A DNA stretch of 64,000 bases from an uncultured Prevotella sp. (GTDB taxonomy: Bacteria; Bacteroidota; Bacteroidia; Bacteroidales; Bacteroidaceae), in NCBI GenBank assembly GCA_900550365.1, contig URRR01000010.1:12036-76035 (forward strand), read 5' to 3'. Below the pieces are notes generated by a model. It saw nothing but the letters and a program-made list of their open reading frames with translations, had not been told where the DNA came from and did not search any database. The translations under genes were made by a program, and so were the position numbers. Positions 33,909 through 42,141 of this stretch are shown here, one piece after another (positions within the stretch are counted from its first letter, which is position 1; the number at the start of each line of letters is the position of its first letter).

Positions 33909-34882
33909 CTGACGACATGACAAGACACAACGATAACGGCACTGACAGAGACGACCTTACCCTGCTGTACGCTCTCGGCGAGGCACTGGGCGACAGCCCC
34001 TCTGACGACGACACACGCCGTGCATGGGCCGCGCTTGAGGCCAGACTCGACGGCAGACAGCGCCGGCGCAGGCTTATCAGGCTGTCGCTTACGTCGTTAG
34101 CAGCGGCAGCCGTGGCGCTCGCCGTAATACTTTTTGTGCCGTGGGCAAGGCTTGCTGACACGGAAACGGCCTCTTACGGATTTGTGGCGGCCGACCTGCC
34201 GGCGGATGTAGTACGCACATCTTCGGGCGGTACGAGAACCGTATGCACCCCGCCCGCCACCACACTTACCGTAGTTTTGCCTGACGGCAGCCGCGTGTTG
34301 CTTGGCTCAGGCTCACGCATCAGCTATCCCGAGGACTTTAACGCATCGGCCACGAGGGAGGTAGAGCTTACGGGCATGGCCAGCTTCGACGTGCGCCATG
34401 ACAGCAGCCGGCCGTTCATTGTCCGCGCAGACGGCATACGCACAGAGGTGCTCGGCACCGTATTTGACGTCAGGGCATATCCTAACGTCAGCCGTCAGGT
34501 GACGCTTTACAGCGGCAAAGTGAGGGTAGACGACGGGCACGGAAGCCAAGCCGTAACACTGGAGCCCGGCCAGAGGGCTTTGCTTGACGGCAAGCGCGGC
34601 GTGAACGTGTCAAGAACCAATCTGCAGGCGGCGGCAGGCTGGACCCACGGAATGTTCATCTTTGACAACGAACGGCTGAAAGACGTGATGAACGACATCG
34701 GCTCATGGTATAACGTAAGCATCGACTTCACTGACAGGCAGGCGGCCTCTACCCGCGTACACATAACCCTTCCGCGCTCGGCATCACTGCCAAGCGTCAT
34801 CCGTGCGCTTAACGATATGAACATCGCATCGTTCTCAATAACAGGCAATAAGGTTACAATTAAACAGGAACGGACAAGATAA
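33902..34882 (+). CDS. FecR family anti-sigma factor
   Basis: A cytoplasmic sigma-binding segment (about 1-55) is followed by one membrane helix (SLAAAAVALAVILFVPWA) and a periplasmic FecR domain (TVVLPDGSRVLLGSGSRISYP, MASFDVRHDSSRPFIVRADG, TEVLGTVFDVRAYP). A C-terminal DUF4974-like domain completes it. It should receive the signal from the STN domain of the receptor encoded upstream and release the ECF sigma. Met6 (at 33917) is an alternative start. A heptamer hairpin follows the stop. Confidence 0.93.
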   Translation: MVTDDMTRHNDNGTDRDDLTLLYALGEALGDSPSDDDTRRAWAALEARLDGRQRRRRLIRLSLTSLAAAAVALAVILFVPWARLADTETASYGFVAADLPADVVRTSSGGTRTVCTPPATTLTVVLPDGSRVLLGSGSRISYPEDFNASATREVELTGMASFDVRHDSSRPFIVRADGIRTEVLGTVFDVRAYPNVSRQVTLYSGKVRVDDGHGSQAVTLEPGQRALLDGKRGVNVSRTNLQAAAGWTHGMFIFDNERLKDVMNDIGSWYNVSIDFTDRQAASTRVHITLPRSASLPSVIRALNDMNIASFSITGNKVTIKQERTR

Positions 34883-34974
34883 AAAGTGAAGAGTGAAGAA
34901 TCAATGTGCTTAAATAAGCGATAAGACATTTGGATTTTTCACACTTCACTCTTCACTCTTCACTCTTTTTTATT
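34882..34974. repeat. GAGTGAA heptamer array with inverted partner
   Basis: Units AAGTGAA, GAGTGAA and GAATCAA at about 34884-34905 are mirrored by TTCACAC and three TTCACTC units at about 34937-34966, then a T-run. It probably terminates the fecR transcript. Confidence 0.75.
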
Positions 34975-35037
34975 ACTTTTGCAGCGCAAAGCTGGGCCGC
35001 ATGATAACGGCTCCATATAAACAAAAAGAATACAGAC

Positions 35038-35817
35038 ATGAGCACAGTTATCTATCCGTCGCCTATATTCGGCCCTGTTCACAGCCGCCGTCTGGGCATC
35101 TCTTTGGGCATCAACCTTATGCCGGCTGACGGCAAGGTATGTACGTTTGACTGCATATATTGCGAGTGTGGCTTCAACGCCGACCACCGTCCGCACCTTA
35201 AGCGGCCTACGCGTGAGGAGGTTGCGGCGGCTCTTGAGCAGAAGCTGAAAGCCATGCAGGCCGAAGGCCGGCTGCCCGACGTACTGACATTCGCCGGCAA
35301 CGGCGAGCCTACGGCTCATCCGCAGTTTGCCGGAATAATAGACGACACTGTGCGCCTGCGCGACGCTTACTGCCCCGAGGCCAAGGTGTCGGTGCTCAGC
35401 AACGCCACTATGGCCATGCGTCCGGAAGTACACAAGGCTCTTGAACGCGTTGACAACAACATCCTGAAACTGGACACCGTCAGCCCGGAATACATTAATA
35501 AGGTGAACAGACCTACTTACCCAGCCTATGACGTGAACGAAATAATCGAGACAATACGCTCGTTCAACGGCCACGCCATTGTGCAGACGATGTTCATGCG
35601 GGGCACGATGAACGGCGAAAGCGTTGACAACACGGGCGAGGAATATGTCGGTCCGTGGCTCGAGGCGGTAAGACATATCGCCCCGCGTGAGGTCATGATA
35701 TACACCATTGACCGCGAGACGCCCGACCACGACCTGAAAAAGGCGTCGCCCGAAACGCTCAACGCCATCCGTGACCGCGTCGTCGCAATGGGCATTCCAT
35801 GCTCGGCGGCATACTGA
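35038..35817 (+). CDS. Radical SAM protein
   Basis: The cysteine motif CTFDCIYCECG (CxxxCxxC) near residue 35 binds the 4Fe-4S cluster, and TFAGNGEPTAHP matches the SAM-binding glycine-rich motif. The opening PSPIFGPVHSRRLGISLGINL belongs to a radical SAM group (COG0731-like) related to wyosine synthesis enzymes. At 256 residues it is compact, with no extra Fe-S domain seen. It is probably a lone cytoplasmic enzyme. The substrate is unknown. Confidence 0.88.
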   Translation: MSTVIYPSPIFGPVHSRRLGISLGINLMPADGKVCTFDCIYCECGFNADHRPHLKRPTREEVAAALEQKLKAMQAEGRLPDVLTFAGNGEPTAHPQFAGIIDDTVRLRDAYCPEAKVSVLSNATMAMRPEVHKALERVDNNILKLDTVSPEYINKVNRPTYPAYDVNEIIETIRSFNGHAIVQTMFMRGTMNGESVDNTGEEYVGPWLEAVRHIAPREVMIYTIDRETPDHDLKKASPETLNAIRDRVVAMGIPCSAAY

Positions 35818-35869
35818 GAAGTTAAGAGCCCCACCTAACCTCCCCGTTGGGAGGAACCGTATTACTCCG

Positions 35870-35985
35870 GTTATGAAGTCATCTGGTTATCAGGTTATGA
35901 GGTTGTGAGGTTTGAAGGTTATGCGGTTACCATAAAACCTAAGAACCCAAAAACCATAGAACCTAAAACTAACCGCAAAACAACA
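35870..35985. repeat. AGGTTATG octamer array with inverted partner
   Basis: Repeated 8-base words (GGTTATGA, AGGTTATG, AGGTTGTG, AGGTTTGA) at 35870-35930 are followed by their approximate complements (CATAAAACC, AAGAACCC, CATAGAACC) at about 35931-35978, directly before a MATE gene. Confidence 0.65.
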
Positions 35986-35989
35986 CATC

Positions 35990-37345
35990 ATGGCCAACAT
36001 CAATGACATGACCGTAGGGTCGCCTACGCGTGATATAATAAAGTTTGCCGTGCCGCTTGTCGGCGGCTATATTCTGCAACAGATGTATCTGATTATCGAC
36101 GCGGCTATCGTCGGACGCTTCATCGGCGTTGACGCGCTGGCAGCCGTCGGGGCATCGTCGTCGATAATGTTCCTCATCATGGGCTTCTGCAACGGCTCTT
36201 GCGCGGGCTTCGCCATACCAGTTGCACAGGAGTTCGGAGCCAAGGATTACTCAAAGATGCGCGCCTACGTGGCCAACGCCCTGCGCATCGTGGCCGTTAT
36301 TGCGGTGGTAATCACGGTGGTGACGGCTATCTTCTGCGACCGCATTCTGAGGATAGTCAACACGCCGGAGGAGATTTTTCATGACGCCTACGTATTCCTT
36401 TTGCTAAACTTCCTGGCCATTCCTTTTACGATGGCTTACAACATGCTGTCAGGCTTTATACGCTCGCTTGGCGACTCTAAGCAGCCGTTTTATTTCCTCA
36501 TAGCGGCCTCGCTGCTCAATATTCTGCTTGACTTTATCCTGATAATATGGCTCGGCATGGGCGTTGAAGGTGCCGGAATAGCCACCATGACGGCGCAGGC
36601 TTTCGCCACGTTGCTGTGCTGGCTGTACATCAGAAAGCACATGCGGCTGCTTATCCCGACGGGTGACGAGCGGGCATATGACGACAAGAAGGTGGGCCGC
36701 CTGCTGATGAACGGCATACCAATGGGCATGCAATTCTCAATAACGGCTATCGGCGTGATAATGCTTCAGAGCGCAAACAACGCGCTCGGAACGCTCTACG
36801 TGGCATCGTTCACGGCCGCAATGCGCGTGAAATATCTGTTTACGTGCGTGTTTGAGAATATCGGTGTGGCAATGGCTACTTACTGCGGACAGAACATCGG
36901 GGCGCAGAAGGTGGAGCGGATAAAGCTCGGAATATGGTCGGCAGTTAAGATAACGGCGGTGTATTTCGTGTTCACCATCATAATAATTTACCCCTTCGCT
37001 GACGACATGATGCTGCTTTTCGTAGAGTCAGGCGAGCAGGCCATTATCGACAACGCCGCCCTTTACATGCGTCTGTCGAGCTATTTCTTCCCGGCGCTCG
37101 GCCTGCTCACCATATTGAGATACAGTCTCCAGGGCCTCGGATTCTCCAATCTTTCGGTGTTGTCGGGCGTAATGGAGATGATAGCCCGCTGCGGAGTGAG
37201 CCTCTGGATGGTGCCTGCGCTGGGCTTCCTCGGCGTCTGCTACGGTGACCCTACGGCCTGGGTGGCGGCCGACCTGTTCCTTGTACCCGCCGTGTATTTT
37301 GTCTATAAGAAATTGAGAAGGAGGGATAATATTCTTAGGAGTTAA
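35990..37345 (+). CDS. MATE family efflux transporter
   Basis: This third MATE protein has 451 residues and twelve predicted helices. MTVGSPTRDIIKFAVPLVGGY opens it, YLIIDAAIVGRFIGVDALAAVG is the helix-1 region, and the second half repeats the fold with ENIGVAMATYCGQNIGA. It would act as a cation-coupled exporter of the inner membrane. It is closer in pattern to the 16777 protein than to the 14990 one. It converges with ftsZ; a repeat hairpin lies between them. Confidence 0.92.
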   Translation: MANINDMTVGSPTRDIIKFAVPLVGGYILQQMYLIIDAAIVGRFIGVDALAAVGASSSIMFLIMGFCNGSCAGFAIPVAQEFGAKDYSKMRAYVANALRIVAVIAVVITVVTAIFCDRILRIVNTPEEIFHDAYVFLLLNFLAIPFTMAYNMLSGFIRSLGDSKQPFYFLIAASLLNILLDFILIIWLGMGVEGAGIATMTAQAFATLLCWLYIRKHMRLLIPTGDERAYDDKKVGRLLMNGIPMGMQFSITAIGVIMLQSANNALGTLYVASFTAAMRVKYLFTCVFENIGVAMATYCGQNIGAQKVERIKLGIWSAVKITAVYFVFTIIIIYPFADDMMLLFVESGEQAIIDNAALYMRLSSYFFPALGLLTILRYSLQGLGFSNLSVLSGVMEMIARCGVSLWMVPALGFLGVCYGDPTAWVAADLFLVPAVYFVYKKLRRRDNILRS

Positions 37346-37480
37346 GGAGTAGGCGTTCAGGAGTTAAGAAATTAACCTTTAGGAGTTAAGGAGTTAGAGG
37401 GAGTAAAGGTTAATTTCTTAACTCCTGAAAAATACCTTTTTACTCCTTACTCCTTCTCTCCTTACTCCCTTACTACTATT
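37331..37480. repeat. GGAGTTAA repeat array with inverted partner between MATE and ftsZ
   Basis: Words AGGAGTTA at about 37336-37400 are mirrored by TTAACTCCTG, ACTCCTTA and CTCCTTA words at about 37408-37474. TTAAGAAATTAACC pairs with GGTTAATTTCTTAA. The arms could form a bidirectional terminator. Confidence 0.75.
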
Positions 37481-37500
37481 CTACTTCTATAAATATAAAA

Positions 37501-38844
37501 TCACTCTTTAAGGAGGTCGCGCCAGATGCGTTTTAGTCTGTCAACGAGGGGCATTTGCTGCATCGGGCGTACAGGTTTTGTAATCTCAACATGGATATCA
37601 GCAGCTCCGTGCTCCGTTTCAGAGACATTGTCCGACGACGATTCCGGCAACGGTTCTTCATTCTTAACATCGCTTGTCGGCGGCACCTCCGCATTTTCCT
37701 GAGGGTCGTCTCCTGCGACAACGGTTATCGGAATCTCGCCCGGGTCTTGCGGTTCAGTGTTTGAACGGCCGTTGCCGGGAGAGTAAAGTTTTTTTATCAA
37801 GGCGTGATAATACTCCCTGTCGTCAGCTCCGTAGTGGTCGTCAACTCCTTTAAAGTCGCTGTTGTCATCGTCAAGACCAGTCGCGAGAATTGCTATCTTG
37901 GCATCGTTCTCAAGAGTGTTGTCCTCAGACACGCCCCATATAACGTCAATCTGAGGCGACAGCTCGTCCATGAACGCGTCAATCTCCTGCAGCTCGTCAA
38001 CAAACAAGGGGTTGTCCGCGCTGGTGTAGATATTGAACAGTATGCGCTTGGCCTTGCTCACATCGCTTCCGTAAAGCAGCGGAGAGTCAAGGGCGTTGAC
38101 AATGGCTTTCTCCACGCGATGCTCGCCGCCGGCGCGTCCGATAGCCATTATCGCTCCGCCGCCGCCCTTCATCGTAGACTCAACGTCACAGAAGTCAAGG
38201 TTGATGTCGCCCTCAACGGTTATCAGTTCGGATATGCTTTTCACGGCATTGCTCAGTATTGTATCAGCCCGTTTGAAGGCATCCTTCACCGATATGCGCG
38301 TATTTGAATATATGTCGCACAAGCGTTCGTTGTTCACGATAAGCAGCGCGTCAACATTCTTGCGCATCTCCTCGACGCCCTTCAGCGCCTTTATGATTTT
38401 CTTCTCCTTCTCGAAATAAAACGGAATGGTTACCACGCCTATTGTCAGCATACCCATCTGCTTGGCTATTCCGGCTACTACGGGCCCCGCGCCGGTGCCC
38501 GTGCCGCCGCCCATTCCTGCCGTTATGAACACCATCTTGGTGTCATCTGAAAGCAGAGTCTTCACCGCCTCGATGCTCGATTCGGCCTCTTTGCGCCCCT
38601 GTTCGGGCACTCCGCCCACACCAAGACCCCGCTCGCCGAGGAGCACCTTGACGGGTACGGGCGACTTGGAAAGCGACTGGCTGTCAGTGTTGCACACGGC
38701 AAAGGTCACGTCACTTATGCCTTCCTGATACATATTCCTGACGGCGTTGCATCCGCCGCCGCCAACGCCTATAACCTTGATGATATGCTTCGTTTTGTCA
38801 ACCGGCGCTCCGAAGTCTATAACGCCGCGGGCTCTTTCTTCCAT
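37501..38844 (-). CDS. ftsZ: Cell division protein FtsZ (outside a division gene cluster)
   Basis: The tubulin-like GTPase forms the cytokinetic Z-ring. KVIGVGGGGCNAVRNM and the signature GMGGGTGTGAGPVVA bind GTP, and the T7 catalytic loop NLDFCDVE keeps the Asn and two Asp. Residues from about 330 on form a disordered acidic linker. The C-terminus VDRLKRIWRDLLKE can form a strongly amphipathic helix and does not resemble the familiar conserved FtsZ tail. Neither ftsA nor any mur gene is nearby, whereas in Bacteroidetes ftsZ normally ends the dcw cluster. It may be the only ftsZ or a second copy; the window cannot tell. Confidence 0.93.
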   Translation of the reverse strand: MEERARGVIDFGAPVDKTKHIIKVIGVGGGGCNAVRNMYQEGISDVTFAVCNTDSQSLSKSPVPVKVLLGERGLGVGGVPEQGRKEAESSIEAVKTLLSDDTKMVFITAGMGGGTGTGAGPVVAGIAKQMGMLTIGVVTIPFYFEKEKKIIKALKGVEEMRKNVDALLIVNNERLCDIYSNTRISVKDAFKRADTILSNAVKSISELITVEGDINLDFCDVESTMKGGGGAIMAIGRAGGEHRVEKAIVNALDSPLLYGSDVSKAKRILFNIYTSADNPLFVDELQEIDAFMDELSPQIDVIWGVSEDNTLENDAKIAILATGLDDDNSDFKGVDDHYGADDREYYHALIKKLYSPGNGRSNTEPQDPGEIPITVVAGDDPQENAEVPPTSDVKNEEPLPESSSDNVSETEHGAADIHVEITKPVRPMQQMPLVDRLKRIWRDLLKE

Positions 38845-38865
38845 GCTGTATGAGTTTTAATGTTG

Positions 38866-38896
38866 CAAAGTTAACCAACTTTCCGCATACCGCAAT
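38866..38896 (-). promoter_or_regulatory. Promoter of ftsZ
   Basis: On the minus strand ATTG (38896-38893) is followed after 19 bases by TAACTTTG (38873-38866), a good -33/-7 match 22 bases before the start codon. Confidence 0.6.
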
Positions 38897-38935
38897 GCCT
38901 CTGCAAGGCTTGCAGCGAAAATTTGCCGCCTCAAA

Positions 38936-38968
38936 GTTGGGATGTTATCGGATATTGGAGTATTTTTG
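38936..38968 (+). promoter_or_regulatory. Promoter of the 38973 gene, adjacent to its start codon
   Basis: GTTG at 38936-38939, 21 bases, then TATTTTTG at 38961-38968. The ATG lies only 4 bases further, which predicts a leaderless or nearly leaderless mRNA. Confidence 0.5.
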
Positions 38969-38972
38969 CAGT

Positions 38973-39569
38973 ATGGAACGCACTGACGGAAGCAACCCTA
39001 CGCCTGAAGAACTGGCTGCCGAATTAGGCCGGCTGGCACGTAAGCTGCAGCAGACAGGCCGCTATGACCTGATGCTGAGGGCTATCACCGTGCCCGTAGT
39101 AGAACAGCTAAGGATTGAGGCGGCACGCGTTAAGCTGAGCCGTCTGGTGATAACGGCCGACTTCCGCTTCATCCTGGCCGACTATAATAAGGAAGTGATG
39201 CTGACGCCTGTGCACAAGGCGCTGTACATATTGTTCCTCAATCATGTGGAAGGCATAGAGTTTAAAGACCTCAGTGACCATGCCGACGAGCTAAGACAGA
39301 TATACGGGCGGATTTCGACTAACGCCGACTCGGACAAAATCAACGAGACGGTAAGCCGCCTGACTGACCCTACCGACAATGCCATCAACGAGAAATGCTC
39401 GCGTATCAAGGCTGCGTTTGCTTGCCTTACAGATGAATACACGCTGAATTATTACATGATAAGCAGCCACACCACGCGCCACTTCAACAGTTCGTCGCGC
39501 GTATGGTTCAAGCGACTTAAACTGATAACGCTGCCCCGCAATCTCGTAATAAGGGAGGACTTGGGGTAA
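38973..39569 (+). CDS. Conserved-looking protein of unknown function
   Basis: The frame is open from 38850, but MERTDGSNPTPEELAAELG at 38973 fits best because a promoter box ends 4 bases before it. The 198-residue product is mostly helical and soluble. PVHKALYILFLNHVEGIEFKDL resembles a helix-turn-helix-like segment seen in Bacteroidetes hypothetical proteins. The tail WFKRLKLITLPRNLVI is basic. I do not recognise a named family. It is divergent from ftsZ with about 130 bases between them. Confidence 0.65.
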   Translation: MERTDGSNPTPEELAAELGRLARKLQQTGRYDLMLRAITVPVVEQLRIEAARVKLSRLVITADFRFILADYNKEVMLTPVHKALYILFLNHVEGIEFKDLSDHADELRQIYGRISTNADSDKINETVSRLTDPTDNAINEKCSRIKAAFACLTDEYTLNYYMISSHTTRHFNSSSRVWFKRLKLITLPRNLVIREDLG

Positions 39570-39679
39570 GATTACAATGATGTTTAACCGCCGATTATCA
39601 TCTGAAACACATCAATCCGACCCGAATTTTTGGCACGTCGGTAACCGCTTGAAAATCAACACATTAATTATCATTATAT

Positions 39680-39767
39680 AAAAGACGGCCTTTCAGCGCG
39701 TGAAAGGCCGTCTTTTAGAACGCAAGAGGTGGCCTTTCGCAAGCCGAAAGGCCACCTCTTGGAACAC
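39680..39767. repeat. 22-bp palindromic-unit array F (4 units, two perfect hairpins)
   Basis: Units start at 39680, 39702, 39724 and 39746. Units 1 and 2 (AAAAGACGGCCTTTC, GAAAGGCCGTCTTTT) and units 3 and 4 (AAGAGGTGGCCTTTC, GAAAGGCCACCTCTT) are exact reverse complements across 7-base linkers, so each pair forms a 15-bp stem. Sequence changes in one arm are matched in the other. Confidence 0.92.
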
Positions 39768-39813
39768 CATAAAATATGATTTGCCGTTCTGTCGTCGGTC
39801 AAGCACAGTGCCG

Positions 39814-41178
39814 TCAGTTGACCTTGTGTATCCATGCGGCGATGTCCTGCATCACTTCGGGCGACATTGTCTCCTCTATCTGGCGGTATTCAGTTACCGC
39901 GCCTGTCGTGCAGTGTTGGAACAGGTGGTTCAGTCCGGCGTATTCCTTCACCATGTTCAGGCTGTCGGCGGGCAGCAGCCGCTGTATGGCCGGCAGATTC
40001 TCGGCCGCTATTACCTGCACGTCTTTCTCTCCGTTGACTGCCATAACGGGACATTTCACGGCCTTGATGTCGGCCGAAGGGTCATAGGCGATAAAGTATT
40101 TCATCCACGGCGAGGCTGTCTGTATTACCTTTACAAGATTGGCCGAGGCTCCCGGCGGCAGGTTGCCTCCGGCACTTCTTACGGCCGCCGCTACGGTTTC
40201 TTCAGGGCTTTGGCCGGCAGTGCCGCCGGCGATTGAGACCAGCACGCTTTTCAGGGCGGCGCAATAGGCGGCCGTAACGTTCTCAGGCACGCCGGCCTGC
40301 TTCATTGTTATGCGGTTCTGGGATATTAGTATGCTGTCTCCGCTGACGCCTTGTCCGGCCATACTGATGACGAAATCGGCCTTGCCCCGTGCCCCGAGCA
40401 TGAAGGCAATGGCGCCGCCTTCGCTGTGGCCGAGCACTCCCACGGGGCCGAACTTGCCCGTTGAACGTACAAAGTCGACGGCAGCCTGCGCGTCGGTCAT
40501 GTTGGTCTCGGTGGTCATGTCGGCCGTGTTGCCCGTAGACTTGCCTGCTCCGCGGTCGTCATAGCGCAGCGTGGCTATGCCGTTACGTGCCAGATAGTCG
40601 GCCAGAACGAGGAAGGGCTTGTGCCCGAACACCTCCTCATCGCGGTTCTGCAGGCCGCTGCCCGTCACCATCACCACTACGGGCACGTCTTCTTTCTGCA
40701 TGTCTGCGTAGCCAACTGGACAAGTCAGCGTGCCGCTCAGAGTGGCGTTGCCGGCCGCGCTGGTGAATGTTACGTCCTCTGTCGTGTACGGATACGGCGG
40801 CTTCGGGGTCTGCGGGCGGTTTACTTCGGCCGTTCCCGGCTTCATGTCGAGCGTAAACGACATTCCACCTTGCGTGAACGTGCCCTCCATAATGCCGTCT
40901 TTCAGTTCGCCTTCATACGATGCCATTAGCTGTGCAAGGCTTATTTTCACCTTTGTTCCCTCACTTACGGTAATGCTGGCGGGCAGCCCCTTGACTCCCT
41001 GGTCAGGGCTGTCGAGCGTGCAGGCGTAGCCTCCGCTGCCGTTTTCGGTTATGTTGAAAACTATGGTAAGCTGCGCTGCGCCCACCTGAAGCTTGCCGGT
41101 CCAGCTGCCGGCCAGGGTCTGCGCCATGGCCGCCATACTGAAAATGAATGCCGCAAAAAGTGAAATGATTTTCTTCAT
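39814..41178 (-). CDS. Secreted alpha/beta hydrolase
   Basis: A signal peptide (about 1-19, ending near AAMAQTLAG) precedes an N-terminal beta-rich domain of about 120 residues. The alpha/beta hydrolase fold then begins near VVVMVTGSGLQNRDEE. The nucleophile elbow GHSEGGAIA lies near residue 250, and the catalytic Asp and His fit NGEKDVQV and GLNHLFQH. Such periplasmic hydrolases of Bacteroidetes are annotated as esterases or S9-like peptidases; the substrate is unknown. The minus-strand TACCTTTG at 41221-41228 is a likely promoter box. Array F lies beyond its stop. Confidence 0.88.
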   Translation of the reverse strand: MKKIISLFAAFIFSMAAMAQTLAGSWTGKLQVGAAQLTIVFNITENGSGGYACTLDSPDQGVKGLPASITVSEGTKVKISLAQLMASYEGELKDGIMEGTFTQGGMSFTLDMKPGTAEVNRPQTPKPPYPYTTEDVTFTSAAGNATLSGTLTCPVGYADMQKEDVPVVVMVTGSGLQNRDEEVFGHKPFLVLADYLARNGIATLRYDDRGAGKSTGNTADMTTETNMTDAQAAVDFVRSTGKFGPVGVLGHSEGGAIAFMLGARGKADFVISMAGQGVSGDSILISQNRITMKQAGVPENVTAAYCAALKSVLVSIAGGTAGQSPEETVAAAVRSAGGNLPPGASANLVKVIQTASPWMKYFIAYDPSADIKAVKCPVMAVNGEKDVQVIAAENLPAIQRLLPADSLNMVKEYAGLNHLFQHCTTGAVTEYRQIEETMSPEVMQDIAAWIHKVN

Positions 41179-41257
41179 AGTCTTGTTTCTTTGTTATGAC
41201 AGGTGTAAATTTTGAACACACAAAGGTAACAAAAAAATAAAATAAAGCTACGTTTGC

Positions 41258-41300
41258 ACAAAAAAAACTCCCTCGCGACAGATAAATCCACGCGAGGAAG
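41258..41300 (-). terminator. Intrinsic terminator after the 41340 lipoprotein gene
   Basis: Minus-strand CCTCGCG pairs with CGCGAGG (13-base loop) and is followed after GAG by eight T. Confidence 0.9.
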
Positions 41301-41339
41301 CAATATTGATATCAGCAAAAAAGTTTTTGCCTGGCGTTA

Positions 41340-42017
41340 TCAGTCAACAACCTGAACTGTCAGTGACGCTCTGTTTATCTCAACCTGATTGTTGTTGCTG
41401 CTTATTGACGTTATAAGAGCCTTATCCTCATACACGGCAGCCGGACAGAGATTAAGCTGTAATATTCTGTGAGAATTGATGTTGTTGCCGAACACTCCCA
41501 TCGTAGGTCCCCAGAAAGCGATGATTATTTTTTTGTGAGTCTCGCCGCCATAGGTCAGCTCGTCATATTCAACAGACATCGGATAAGCGAAGAAGTAAAC
41601 CAACGAACTGATATCGGTGATAAGCAACTGTCCTGTTACATTCTGTGCCGGAGCAGCCTCGATAGCGTCTCTCAGCTCCTTGTAGCTGTCAGGAATCTCC
41701 TTTGCCAGCACACGGCCTGGTACGTTGTAGATAGTAAACGTTGAGTCAGCCTTGTTGACACGTCCGTATATTCCGTCTACTGAGTCAGTTTTGTTGACGT
41801 TGTTCTTGTCGGTTATGGAGTCGTTGTAGAAGTAAATCTTGTTCTGATACCTGTAATCTGTGCTGTAACCGTTGTAGCTTCCGCTCATCAGAGTGAGATA
41901 GGTTGCATAGGTCTCGGGGTCGATGCCGCCGTCATCATCACTGTTGAGACATGAAGTTAAAGACATTGCGCCGACGCAGCACAAAAGAATAATGAATAAC
42001 TTGCTAAATCTTTTCAT
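41340..42017 (-). CDS. Lipoprotein, possibly DUF4840 family
   Basis: The N-terminus is a lipoprotein signal with lipobox LTSC at about residues 19-22, followed by an acidic linker SDDDGG that in Bacteroidetes can route lipoproteins to the cell surface. The remaining 195 residues are beta-rich (GSYNGYSTDYRYQNKIYFYND, ILQLNLCPAAVY). The pattern resembles DUF4840 proteins, but I cannot confirm the family. A perfect terminator follows; it is transcribed as a single gene. Confidence 0.7.
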   Translation of the reverse strand: MKRFSKLFIILLCCVGAMSLTSCLNSDDDGGIDPETYATYLTLMSGSYNGYSTDYRYQNKIYFYNDSITDKNNVNKTDSVDGIYGRVNKADSTFTIYNVPGRVLAKEIPDSYKELRDAIEAAPAQNVTGQLLITDISSLVYFFAYPMSVEYDELTYGGETHKKIIIAFWGPTMGVFGNNINSHRILQLNLCPAAVYEDKALITSISSNNNQVEINRASLTVQVVD

Positions 42018-42141
42018 TGTTTTTATGTGTTATTAAATTTATATACTAATAAAACAAACGTAGACAAAAACCTTGCATCAAAACGTAAAAAATATTTATT
42101 CCGGCCGGTAAATATTTATTTTCTGACCGTTACACCTTATA

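Noticed and set aside
32940..33923. Long minus-strand frame of 327 codons
   Set aside because: It lies opposite the TonB receptor end and the ECF sigma gene, both of which have clear homology. Its translation is His- and Val-rich without domains, typical of an antisense shadow.
34960..35730. Minus-strand frame of 256 codons
   Set aside because: It is antisense to the radical SAM gene with its CxxxCxxC motif; no family features and no promoter.
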